This document shows positions 53,772 through 60,310 of a DNA stretch of 60,310 bases, piece by piece (the first letter of the stretch is position 1; each line of letters begins with the position of its first letter). The stretch is from BOG-938 sp035524315 (GTDB lineage Bacteria; Pseudomonadota; Alphaproteobacteria; Caulobacterales; Caulobacteraceae): NCBI GenBank assembly GCA_035524315.1, contig DATKPD010000030.1, positions 1 through 60,310 on the forward strand. Direction: 5' to 3'. A program made the translations under genes and the position numbers. The notes below the pieces were generated by a model that had not been told where the DNA came from, ran no database searches, and saw nothing but the letters and a program-made list of their open reading frames with translations.

Positions 53772-54641
53772 ATGACCGATCTTGACGCTGATCTGGCGCA
53801 GTCTCAGGTGGACAGCCTGCATCCCAAGCAAGGCTTCAGCCGGCGTGGCTTCGCCATGACCAGCCTGGGCGTCGGCTTCGCCCTGGCGGCTCAGCCGGTG
53901 TCGGCCCAGACCGTGATCGTGACCGACGCCGTCGGCCTGGCCGCGGGCGAGGTCAAGGTCCCTGTGGCCGATGGCGCCGTCCCCGCCTACCGCGCCTACC
54001 CCGCCGGCAAGAAGGGGGCGCCCGTCGTGCTGGTGATCCACGAGGTGTTCGGCGTGCACGAGCATATCAAGGACCTGTGCCGCCGCCTGGCCAAGGCCGG
54101 CTACTACGCCATCTCGCCCGACCTCTACGCCCGCTATGGCGACGCGACCAAGGTGGCCGACATGGGCGCGCTTATGCAGTTGGTCGGCAAGGCCAGCGAC
54201 GAGCAGGTTCGCGGCGACCTGGACGCGGCGGTCAGGTTCGCCGCGGAAGACGGCGCCGACGTCAAGCGCCTGGCCGTGACCGGCTTTTGCTGGGGCGGGC
54301 GGCAGAGTTGGCTCTATACCGAGGCGACCCCGGGGGTAAAGGCCGCAGCCGCCTGGTACGGCCCGCTCGGCGGGGCCAAGACGCCGGTGGCGAATGCCGC
54401 CGCGGTCAAGGGGCGAATGATCGGCTTCTACGGTGGGCAGGACCGGGGCATCACCCAGGAGCAACGGGACGCCATGACCAGCGCCCTGCAGGCGGCCGGG
54501 GATCGCGACAGCAAGATTATCGTCTACGAGGACGCCGGGCACGGCTTTAACGCAGACTACCGCGCCAGCTACAACGGTGCGGACGCCAAGGACGCCTGGG
54601 CCAAGATGCTGGCCTGGTTCAAGGCGCACGGGGTCGCCTGA
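53772..54641 (+). CDS. Tat-exported dienelactone hydrolase family protein
   Basis: A 289-residue alpha/beta-hydrolase with a complete Cys-Asp-His triad: C173 in TGFCWGG, D224 in YGGQDRGI, H257 in DAGHGF. The N-terminus has a twin-arginine signal, SRRGFAMTSLGVGFALAAQPVSA, after a 22-residue lead, so export by Tat is likely. The ATG at 53772 has GGAG 8-11 bases upstream. Substrate unknown; the active site is competent, unlike the paralogue at 23446. Confidence 0.9.
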   Translation: MTDLDADLAQSQVDSLHPKQGFSRRGFAMTSLGVGFALAAQPVSAQTVIVTDAVGLAAGEVKVPVADGAVPAYRAYPAGKKGAPVVLVIHEVFGVHEHIKDLCRRLAKAGYYAISPDLYARYGDATKVADMGALMQLVGKASDEQVRGDLDAAVRFAAEDGADVKRLAVTGFCWGGRQSWLYTEATPGVKAAAAWYGPLGGAKTPVANAAAVKGRMIGFYGGQDRGITQEQRDAMTSALQAAGDRDSKIIVYEDAGHGFNADYRASYNGADAKDAWAKMLAWFKAHGVA

Positions 54642-54647
54642 CGCGCC

Positions 54648-55463
54648 TCAGGCTGGGCCGCGGTCGCCGGTCAGGCGCGTGAACACCTCGCCCATAGGCG
54701 CGCACCACAAGGGCCGGTCCGCGATCAGGTCGAGGACGCGGCTGTGCACGGCCGCCGCCGTATCGCCTTCTGCCCTCCATTGCGGCAGGACGTCGTGGAA
54801 CACCAGAATGGCCCACCCGCCACGCGCCAGGGCGGCGTCGAGATACCGGCGCGCCGGCTCGGTCGAGGCGGTGTCGTAGGTCGGTTCGAACGCGCTGAGG
54901 TCGAGGCGGTTGGAGCGGACCGTGAACGGGTCGTTGGGCGGCCCGGCGACCGTGCGCGCCGCCGTGACGGCGTCCTGCAGCGCCAGCCGATAGCGGCCGA
55001 AGCGCGCGCGCATGTCGCCCCGGCCCAGGCCCAGGAACCCGCAGGGATAGGCGTACAGCCGCATCGGCCTCGGCCCGAAATGCTGGTCGAGATAATCTTC
55101 CATCGGCTCGATTTCGCGGTCGGCGAACCCTGCCTCGGTGAAGCCGCCCAGGCTGCATTGATGTGAGACGGTGTGGTTGCCGATCTCGTGGCCGGGCTCG
55201 GCCGCCTTGACCCAGTCCCCGATCCGCTCATCCACGTTGTCGCGCACAAGGAAGAAGGTGCCGCGCAGGCCCCGCGCGTTCAGGTCGGGAATGACCTGGT
55301 CGAGATGGCTGTCCAGTCCGTCGTCGTAGGTCAGGCTGACCGCGCCCCGGGCGCCGCTCGGCCATGGTCCCCAGCCGGGCTGGCTGCGGGCCGGCGCCGG
55401 GACGAGCGGCGAGGCCAGCAGACCCGACAGAAGTCGGCGGCGATGGGGGCGCGCGAGGGTCAT
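54648..55463 (-). CDS. Polysaccharide deacetylase (NodB domain) family protein
   Basis: A 271-residue exported metal-dependent N-deacetylase-like protein. HRRRLLSGLLASPLVPAPARS at the N-terminus resembles a Tat signal. NodB motifs: SLTYDDGLDSHLD (the DD pair) and HEIGNHTVSH (metal-binding HxxxH), and FLVRDNVD between. Late motif ILVFHDVLPQW has the second catalytic His. Substrate unknown, probably peptidoglycan or an exopolysaccharide. Converges with the dienelactone hydrolase gene, 6 bp between stops. Confidence 0.87.
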   Translation of the reverse strand: MTLARPHRRRLLSGLLASPLVPAPARSQPGWGPWPSGARGAVSLTYDDGLDSHLDQVIPDLNARGLRGTFFLVRDNVDERIGDWVKAAEPGHEIGNHTVSHQCSLGGFTEAGFADREIEPMEDYLDQHFGPRPMRLYAYPCGFLGLGRGDMRARFGRYRLALQDAVTAARTVAGPPNDPFTVRSNRLDLSAFEPTYDTASTEPARRYLDAALARGGWAILVFHDVLPQWRAEGDTAAAVHSRVLDLIADRPLWCAPMGEVFTRLTGDRGPA

Positions 55464-55521
55464 GCTCCATTGTTACCCTGAGGCGAGTCTGCGCAACCGC
55501 GGCGGGCGGCCGTCACGGCCC

Positions 55522-55570
55522 GCGCGATCGTCATGGCGCGGATGTGGGCGCCGCGCCATGACGATCGCGC
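55522..55570. repeat. Perfect 20-bp inverted repeat
   Basis: The 20 bases at 55522-55541 (GCGCGATCGTCATGGCGCGG) are the exact reverse complement of 55551-55570, with a 9-nt loop. It lies just after the stop of the small minus-strand gene and about 60 bp before the deacetylase start. No T-run follows. It may be a terminator or a site. Confidence 0.75.
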
Positions 55571-55573
55571 AGG

Positions 55574-55828
55574 TCAGTCCGCCAGACGCAGACGCAACAA
55601 TGCCCGCTCGAGCCGCGGCTCGACCATGGCCAACAGGGTGACCCCCGCCTCGTGCCGTTTGCGCGCGGCCAGATCGTCGGGCGCCGCGCCGAGAAGCTGG
55701 CCTTCGTCGATGGCTTTGAGCAAGGCAATGGCCTGCAAAAGGTCCGACTTGGCGTCCTCTATTTCCGCCGCGGCGTTGCGATCCGTGCGCTCGATCAACA
55801 TACCAGCCTCCGTTTGGGCGCTGGTCAT
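55574..55828 (-). CDS. Small helical protein of unknown function
   Basis: An 84-residue protein starting MTSAQTEAGMLIERTDRN, mostly helical, with an acidic central helix (IEDAKSDLLQAIALLKAIDEG) and a basic C-terminal one (MVEPRLERALLRLRLAD). No signal peptide or TM. The ATG at 55828 is supported by GGGAGGG. I do not recognise it. It is the first gene downstream of luxR on the same strand, 69 bp after the luxR stop, with a 16-bp palindrome in between. Confidence 0.6.
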   Translation of the reverse strand: MTSAQTEAGMLIERTDRNAAAEIEDAKSDLLQAIALLKAIDEGQLLGAAPDDLAARKRHEAGVTLLAMVEPRLERALLRLRLAD

Positions 55829-55889
55829 TTCGCCCTCCCTCATCCTCTGGACCGTGACCGATGATCGACCGATCCATTTGAGGGGCCAT

Positions 55890-55905
55890 CCCCCTAGTTA
55901 GGGGG
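55890..55905. promoter_or_regulatory. 16-bp palindrome at luxR 3' end, candidate operator
   Basis: CCCCCTAGTTAGGGGG at 55890-55905: seven perfectly paired bases per arm around GT. It covers the luxR stop and lies 62-77 bp upstream of the small gene at 55828. It could be a LuxR-family operator or an RNA hairpin; the sequence is unlike the canonical lux box. Confidence 0.4.
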
Positions 55906-56659
55906 AAAACGCATCGCTGAAAGTAATCAGGCCATAAAATAGGGCGCGCGCCACCATCTGTTCTTTGCGCGAAACGCCCAGGCGGCGTTTGGCGTCTTCC
56001 AGGTGCTCATGAGCTGTATCGGGGCTGATTCCCAGGAGTTGGGCGATCACGCCCACGCTCTTGCCCTGGACGGTCAGCACCAGGCAGTCGAGCTGACGGG
56101 GGGTAAGCCGGGGCGGTTGCTTTGCCGCATAGGTCTTGGTGAGGGTCGTGGCCCGGGCGATACGCCGGGCCGCGTCGACGGCGAAGCTGCCGACGTATTG
56201 CGCCGCCGGCAGGCTGTCTTCAGGGACCGTGCGGCCGAACCGGACGGCGAACGAGGCCAGGCCGAAAAATTCTCCCGGCACATGGGCCGGCACGGTGAAT
56301 CCGCCGCCCAGGCCTTCGCCCGTCGCGCAGCCCAGCATCTCGCCCTGCCGCTTGGACAGGCTCAGAAGCTTGGGCACGTCGGTCCAGAGAAAGCCGCAGC
56401 AGGTCCGCTGCGCGCCGACCACGATGGGATCGTCCACGAAATGGCGTCGTTCCAGCAGAAGCGCCGCCCAGCTCGGGGGATAATTCGACAGGCGGACGGG
56501 TCGCGTGGACGCGGCGTTGAGATCCACCTGATGCACGACCGCGTAGTAATCGAAATCCAACTCGCGGACCACGTTCGCGAGCAGGCCTTCGAGCTCGCTC
56601 ATCTCGCACGCGCTACTCGCCTCACGCACGAATGTCTGTACGTCTGCTAGTTGAGACAT
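55898..56659 (-). CDS. LuxR-family transcriptional regulator with autoinducer-binding domain (LuxR solo)
   Basis: A 253-residue regulator. The N-terminal autoinducer-domain region includes FDYYAVVHQ, NYPPSWAALLLERRHFVDDPIV (conserved Trp and Asp-Pro) and CGFLWTDV. One usual Tyr (TraR Y61 position) appears to be Leu, so ligand choice may differ from acyl-homoserine lactones. The C-terminal HTH (about 187-245) is LTPRQLDCLVLTVQGKSVGVIAQLLG ... DTAHEHLEDAKRRLGV. There is no luxI in the window. ATG at 56659 (MSQLADVQTF). Confidence 0.85.
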   Translation of the reverse strand: MSQLADVQTFVREASSACEMSELEGLLANVVRELDFDYYAVVHQVDLNAASTRPVRLSNYPPSWAALLLERRHFVDDPIVVGAQRTCCGFLWTDVPKLLSLSKRQGEMLGCATGEGLGGGFTVPAHVPGEFFGLASFAVRFGRTVPEDSLPAAQYVGSFAVDAARRIARATTLTKTYAAKQPPRLTPRQLDCLVLTVQGKSVGVIAQLLGISPDTAHEHLEDAKRRLGVSRKEQMVARALFYGLITFSDAFSP

Positions 56660-56797
56660 GATAGGGCCCAAATCAGGCAGTCAACTATGGTCAGGGTGGG
56701 GATCGGATGTCCACATCGAAAGTTCTCCGCGCGCCCGGACACTTGCTCAATACGCAATGGTTGCAGTGCGGGGCTGAAATCGGTTGCTCGCGCCATC

Positions 56798-56825
56798 TTG
56801 ACTTGTTTCAGGACTGCAATAATTG
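56798..56825 (+). promoter_or_regulatory. Candidate promoter of XRE regulator
   Basis: TTGACT (56798-56803), 16-bp spacer, TAATTG (56820-56825), ending 11 bp before the ATG at 56837. A very short or absent leader would result. Confidence 0.38.
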
Positions 56826-56836
56826 TGCTTGTCGAA

Positions 56837-57265
56837 ATGGCTAACCCTATCCCCACCGAAATCCATCCTGTCGACCTGTTCGTTGGCCAGCGCATCCGCG
56901 CCCAACGGCGCCTCTTGCGCATCAGCCAGGAGCAGATGGCGCGTCAACTCGGTCTGACCTTCCAGCAGGTCCAGAAATATGAGCGGGGCGCCAATCGCGT
57001 GTCCGCGTCCAAGCTGTTCGATATCAGTCAGATTCTGGGCGTGCCGATCAGCTTCTTCTTCGACGGGCTCGAAGGCTCCGGCGCGGCTTCGAAATCGGCC
57101 GAGCACCTGGGCGCCGTCCTGTTCCAAGCGAGCGAGGAGGGCGTAGAACTGCTATCGGCCCTCGCGCGGCTGTCGCCTTCGGCGCGCCGCCATCTGCTCA
57201 AGTTCTGCCAGATCATCGGGGCGGAGTTGGCCGGCGCGCCCCAGGCCGTCGAGGGGCTGGGCTAG
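56837..57265 (+). CDS. XRE-family helix-turn-helix transcriptional regulator
   Basis: A 142-residue regulator. The Cro/CI HTH covers about residues 13-68: FVGQRIRAQRRLLRISQEQM, then ARQLGLTFQQVQKYERGANR and VSASKLFDISQILGVPISFFF. A C-terminal helical part follows (LLSALARLSPSARRHLLKF). This architecture is common in Caulobacter and rhizobia. The ATG at 56837 gives the usual lead before the HTH; the open frame upstream is only leader. It is divergent from luxR over about 177 bp, so the two may share control. Confidence 0.87.
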   Translation: MANPIPTEIHPVDLFVGQRIRAQRRLLRISQEQMARQLGLTFQQVQKYERGANRVSASKLFDISQILGVPISFFFDGLEGSGAASKSAEHLGAVLFQASEEGVELLSALARLSPSARRHLLKFCQIIGAELAGAPQAVEGLG

Positions 57266-57326
57266 ACACCCGCCGCGATGGCGCCGCCGACCGGCACAGC
57301 CAAGCTCGGCTTTCCTTAGACCCGGG

Positions 57327-57416
<90 letters not shown>

Positions 57417-57862
57417 ATCGCCGAATGGCCGCGCTGTCCTTGATGAGGGCAGGGTCGATCCGGTGCGCAAACCTGGTCGTGGTCCGATCGGGAGCCATGA
57501 GCATCCGGCGGACCGGTTTGAGGGCGCGGTTCTAGCCATTCTTCCACGCATTCGACAAGAGGGAACCTGTCGCGGGGCTTGTTCGCCTGACGGGCGAATG
57601 GGCTGCGCCCGGCTGTCCCAACGTCCCGATAGCGTCACGCAAATGTGCAATTATTGGACTTGGCGATTTCCGCAGCCGGCAGCGGTTGATTTCACGCCAA
57701 TGAGACGCCGCCCATGCGAAGCTTGGCTGGCGACGACCTAGGTTCGGACGCAGTCCCCCGGCGCCGGACGGAAGGACCGGCGCGCGTGGGCGCAGCGCTG
57801 GCACGATACTTGATGAAGAAGACCTCGAGTTTATGTGACGGTTCTTTTTGGGTCTCAGTTAA
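57417..57862. other. Intergenic leader before sterol-desaturase gene
   Basis: These 446 bases hold no convincing ORF. The only features I see are the sigma-54-like element at 57799-57814 and a shift to a more AT-rich composition over the last 60 bases. Confidence 0.45.
57799..57814 (+). promoter_or_regulatory. Sigma-54-like promoter
   Basis: TGGCACG-ATAC-TTGAT fits the RpoN consensus TGGCACG-N4-TTGCW at all but one position: the -12 element is GA rather than GC. The spacing between the two dinucleotides is correct. It lies 49 bp before the sterol-desaturase ATG. The mismatch at a critical position means it may be weak or fortuitous. Confidence 0.45.
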
Positions 57863-58966
57863 ATGAAGCTGCTTCATTTCCCCTCGGCTACCGTATTCGC
57901 AGCGACATGGGTGACTTTTTTTGCCGCGGCGATCGCGACCTATCTGGTCTATTGTTGGACAGAGCGTGTAATATTATCACCCATCGGATTCCTAAGGCAC
58001 GCCTTTCCCTTCGATAAATGGAAGTTGAAGACCTCCAGAATTGATGTGTTCGTCTACATCATTTCAAAATTCATCAATGGATCGTTGATCGTCGCCAATG
58101 TGGCGATATCCGCCGTTCTCGCGGTGGCGATTTCCAATGAGATCAAGGCGGTCTTTCCGAACCTGCACCCCGGAAACGTCACCCTATTGGCGATCCTGGG
58201 GTGGTCGATCGTGTTTTTCGTTGTGATGGACCTGTCCAACTACATCTCGCACTTCCTGCAACACTTTGTTCCGGTGCTGTGGGAACTGCATAAGGTGCAT
58301 CATTCTGCGACGTTCCTGAATCCGCTCACCGGCCGGCGCCAGCATCCGCTGGGCGATCACTTCGACAATCTGGTCACCGCCACGATGGTCGCGGTGCCCC
58401 TGGGCATCTGCAAGGCCACGCTGGGTCTCAGCCTGGAAGACATGGCGCTGATGGTCGGGGACGGAAATCTGATCGGCTCGACCATCGTGCTCGACTCCCT
58501 GCGCCATTCGCAGTTCCCCGCCGGGTTCGGCCCCCTCGACCGGGTGCTGGCCAGCCCGCACATGCACCAACTGCACCACAGCTATAAGGTGGAGCACTGG
58601 GACCGAAACTTCGGCAACAAGCTGTCGATCTGGGACTGGTGGTTCGGCACCCAGACCCAGCCCGCGCCCTATGAGACTTTCCCCTGGGGCCTGGGCAAGG
58701 CGGAGGACCACGACTACGACACGCTCTGGGGGGTCTATGTGTTGCCCCTGGTCAAGATCGGGCGCTTGATCCGCGGCGTGCCGGTCTACGCCGACGCCTA
58801 CAGCCTGGCGCTGCCCAAGCGGCCGTTCTTCGAGCGGGTGCTATGGCGCAAGCCCGATTATGGCACGCGCCGCGCCGCTCCGACCGAGCCGCCCGCGGCG
58901 CCTTTGGCCAGTCCCGCGAGGGCCTCGGCCTCGGCGTCGGTGGCCAACTCGGCCAGCGCAAGTTAA
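57863..58966 (+). CDS. Sterol desaturase/fatty acid hydroxylase superfamily protein
   Basis: A 367-residue integral membrane di-iron oxygenase-like protein. Four or so TM segments are seen (about 8-30, 70-92, 103-125 and a later one). The His clusters that bind the two irons are SHFLQH, HKVHHSATF and HMHQLHHSYKVEHWDRNFG, the last with the usual D-RNFG block. The C-terminal tail is Ala/Ser/Pro-rich and dispensable-looking. The first 300 bases are less GC-rich than the neighbours. No obvious ribosome binding site precedes the ATG. Likely lipid, sterol-like or carotenoid hydroxylation; substrate unknown. Confidence 0.87.
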   Translation: MKLLHFPSATVFAATWVTFFAAAIATYLVYCWTERVILSPIGFLRHAFPFDKWKLKTSRIDVFVYIISKFINGSLIVANVAISAVLAVAISNEIKAVFPNLHPGNVTLLAILGWSIVFFVVMDLSNYISHFLQHFVPVLWELHKVHHSATFLNPLTGRRQHPLGDHFDNLVTATMVAVPLGICKATLGLSLEDMALMVGDGNLIGSTIVLDSLRHSQFPAGFGPLDRVLASPHMHQLHHSYKVEHWDRNFGNKLSIWDWWFGTQTQPAPYETFPWGLGKAEDHDYDTLWGVYVLPLVKIGRLIRGVPVYADAYSLALPKRPFFERVLWRKPDYGTRRAAPTEPPAAPLASPARASASASVANSASAS

Positions 58967-59404
58967 GGCCCCTTCGCGGGTAGACGGTCTGCTGCAAGCC
59001 GTGACTGGCTCGCCAAACCGGGCGTCGGTTCCCCCCCGCGCGCCTGCCGGCGCCCTGACGGACGCCAAAGTCCTGTAAGAAATCGCGAAAAATTCGGTTA
59101 CGGCCAAGTTTTTGGGAACTTCGGTTTGTTGTCGGGCATTTCGTGTGCGGCGCCTGAAGACCTTGGGTCGCCGCGACACAAGAGGCGGCGACCGCTTCTG
59201 ACCACTGGGATCAATTCCTTTGGTCCACGTGAACAAGAAAGAGGATGCCGGGGCGGATTCGCGGGTTGTGGTCGAGAAAGATCTAGGACGAAGTTTTGCC
59301 AAAACTGGCAATGCTGAGCCAGAGATCCAAATAATCAGCATACGGCTGTCTATAAACTTGTCGTGGATCTGAAGCGGCATTGTCTCTAAAGAGGGAATAG
59401 GACT
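58967..59404. other. Intergenic leader before OmpA-family gene
   Basis: 438 bases without a convincing gene. Toward the right end there is TTGCCA-AAAC-TGGCAA (59296-59311) and an AT-rich stretch (59310-59360) likely to contain the promoter of the porin gene. AGAGGGA lies before the ATG at 59405. Confidence 0.45.
59296..59311. promoter_or_regulatory. Inverted repeat upstream of OmpA-family gene
   Basis: TTGCCA-AAAC-TGGCAA, a perfect 6-bp inverted repeat about 95 bp before the ATG. It could be an operator; no specific regulator is implied. Confidence 0.3.
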
Positions 59405-60310
59405 ATGAAAGCACTTCTTTTCGCAGGGGCGGCCCTTGTGGGCGTCCTGGGGGCCTCGGGGGCTTACGCCGCCACCGACGGCTGGTACGGCGCGGCGGAC
59501 GTTGGCTACAACTGGCCGTCCAATATCGACACCACCTCGACCTACAGCAATGCGCCCACGACAGCTGAGCGGTTCAAGTTCGGCGGGAACGGGATCGGCG
59601 ACGTTCGGCTGGGCTACAAGCTCAACAAGAACTGGCGCATCGAAGCGGAGGTCGGATATCTGGAAGACCCGCTGCGCGCCTTGCAGATCGTTCCGCCTCC
59701 CGGACGGGTCGGCGTCGGCGGCCACCTGTCGGCCACCACCGGCATGATCAATGTCATCTACGACCTGAACCCATACAACGTGCCCATGGCGGGTCAGCTG
59801 ACCCCCTTCATCGGCATTGGCGGCGGCGCCGAATCCATCCTGCTGAAGGCTTACGCCACCAGCACAGCCCCCGCGGGCGTGGCCAACACCTACGGCCAGC
59901 AAGAGACGGTCGGCGCCTGGAACGGTTTGGCGGGCGTGGCCATGAGCCTTTCGCCGCAGCTGGATCTGGATCTGACCTATCGCTACACCGGAACGGCCGA
60001 GAGCTTCCATGAAGGTGGCGTCCTGACCCAGGGCGGCGTCGTCAATCGAGCCTCGCTCAACCGCGCGATCTTCAACGATCAAGCGGTCACCATAGGCCTG
60101 CGCTATTCGTTCAACGCGCCGCCGCCTCCGCCGCCGCCTCCGCCTCCGCCGCCTCCGCCTCCCCCGCCGCCCCCGCCGCCTCCGCCTCCGCCGCCTCCCC
60201 CGCCGCCGCCTCCGCCGGCGCCTGAGGCCAAGGAGTTCATCGTCTACTTCCCCTTCGATCAGTATGTGCTGACGCCGGAAGCGCAGACGGTGGTCCAGTC
60301 CGCGGCGACC
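59405..60310 (+). CDS. OmpA-family outer-membrane protein with 33-Pro linker, truncated by window end
   Basis: The first 302 codons are in the window. A signal peptide (MKALLFAGAALVGVLGASGAYA) is followed by an eight-strand barrel (about residues 23-237, e.g. GWYGAADVGYNW, IGDVRLGYKLNKNWRIEAEVGY, LTPFIGIGGGAE and VTIGLRYSF), then 33 consecutive prolines, then APEAKEFIVYFPFDQYVLTPEAQTVV, the start of an OmpA_C peptidoglycan-binding domain. The protein ties the outer membrane to peptidoglycan. The gene continues past 60310. Codons of the poly-Pro run are CCG/CCT/CCC mixed. Confidence 0.9.
   Translation, partial: MKALLFAGAALVGVLGASGAYAATDGWYGAADVGYNWPSNIDTTSTYSNAPTTAERFKFGGNGIGDVRLGYKLNKNWRIEAEVGYLEDPLRALQIVPPPGRVGVGGHLSATTGMINVIYDLNPYNVPMAGQLTPFIGIGGGAESILLKAYATSTAPAGVANTYGQQETVGAWNGLAGVAMSLSPQLDLDLTYRYTGTAESFHEGGVLTQGGVVNRASLNRAIFNDQAVTIGLRYSFNAPPPPPPPPPPPPPPPPPPPPPPPPPPPPPPPPPAPEAKEFIVYFPFDQYVLTPEAQTVVQSAAT
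60119..60217 (+). repeat. 99-bp poly-proline coding tract
   Basis: Thirty-three consecutive proline codons (CCG, CCT, CCC). The CCG/CCT units make it prone to slippage, and translation should need elongation factor P. Confidence 0.95.

Noticed and set aside
55898..57265. Quorum-sensing luxR/luxI pair
   Set aside because: The divergent neighbour is an XRE regulator, and no autoinducer synthase motif is found in the window.
59436..59747. 103-codon open frame within the OmpA-family gene
   Set aside because: Out of frame with the porin, whose signal peptide, barrel strands and OmpA_C start are clear from the ATG at 59405.

Overview
The window is ordinary high-GC alphaproteobacterial chromosome, most likely from the Caulobacteraceae (Caulobacter/Phenylobacterium type). 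The signs are: a usg homologue, a CC0125/CC1285-type lipoprotein, a TIGR02300 acidic zinc-ribbon protein, the Hsp20-DUF1150 pair, class I lysyl-tRNA synthetase, alphaproteobacterial-type AddAB, TonB-dependent receptors, and regulatory motifs resembling sigma-T (EcfG), RpoH, PhoB and sigma-54 sites. I see no prophage, complete insertion sequence, CRISPR array or conjugative element. The assignment to family level is an inference from gene content, not from a phylogeny.

Layout. 0.3-4.7 kb: otsB and a GH15 gene (trehalose/alpha-glucan locus without a visible otsA), then a membrane-anchored PQQ-type beta-propeller protein. 4.8-11.3 kb: argG, usg, a lipoprotein, an isoaspartyl peptidase, rlmN and lysK. 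11.3-14.0 kb (minus strand): a C5-cytosine methyltransferase and a Vsr mismatch endonuclease separated by cysK. 14.0-14.8 kb: Hsp20-DUF1150 behind an RpoH-like promoter and a possible RNA thermometer. 15.1-18.1 kb: a TonB receptor, then tRNA-Ala(GGC). 18.4-23.3 kb: TIGR02300 gene divergent from aroA-cmk-rpsA-ihfB. 23.4-27.6 kb: a dienelactone-hydrolase-like protein whose nucleophile is replaced by Ala, mscL, and trpFBA.

27.7-32.1 kb: a TonB receptor with a Pho-box-like element, a mosaic REP element, a periplasmic histidine acid phosphatase, then a 0.63-kb island in which a DUF559 (Vsr-fold) nuclease gene is enclosed by two nested pairs of inverted repeats. 32.1-43.8 kb: folC convergent with trxA; the tightly overlapping minus-strand run tsaE-amgK-murU-addB-addA (cell-wall recycling plus recombination); zapE. 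44.0-48.8 kb: sdhCDAB with a 22-codon ORF bridging sdhC and sdhD, an adrenodoxin-type ferredoxin, ybaB and recR. 49-55.5 kb: a small secreted protein behind a near-consensus sigma-T promoter, an EEP phosphatase convergent with a phospholipase D, a Nudix hydrolase, an MFS exporter, a Tat-exported dienelactone hydrolase and a NodB-type deacetylase. 55.5-60.3 kb: a small unknown protein, a LuxR solo with a nearby palindrome, an XRE regulator, tRNA-Ser(CGA), a sterol-desaturase-family protein with a sigma-54-like element, and an OmpA-family porin with a 33-proline linker cut by the window end.

Most of the window is housekeeping. The parts I rate most worth a second look are the DUF559/REP island, the dcm-cysK-vsr arrangement, the TonB-receptor/phytase pair with its Pho-box-like element, the sigma-T promoter of the small secreted protein, the micro-ORF inside sdhCD, and the LuxR-solo/palindrome/small-protein cluster. 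All assignments come from reading the sequence by eye; no searches were run.
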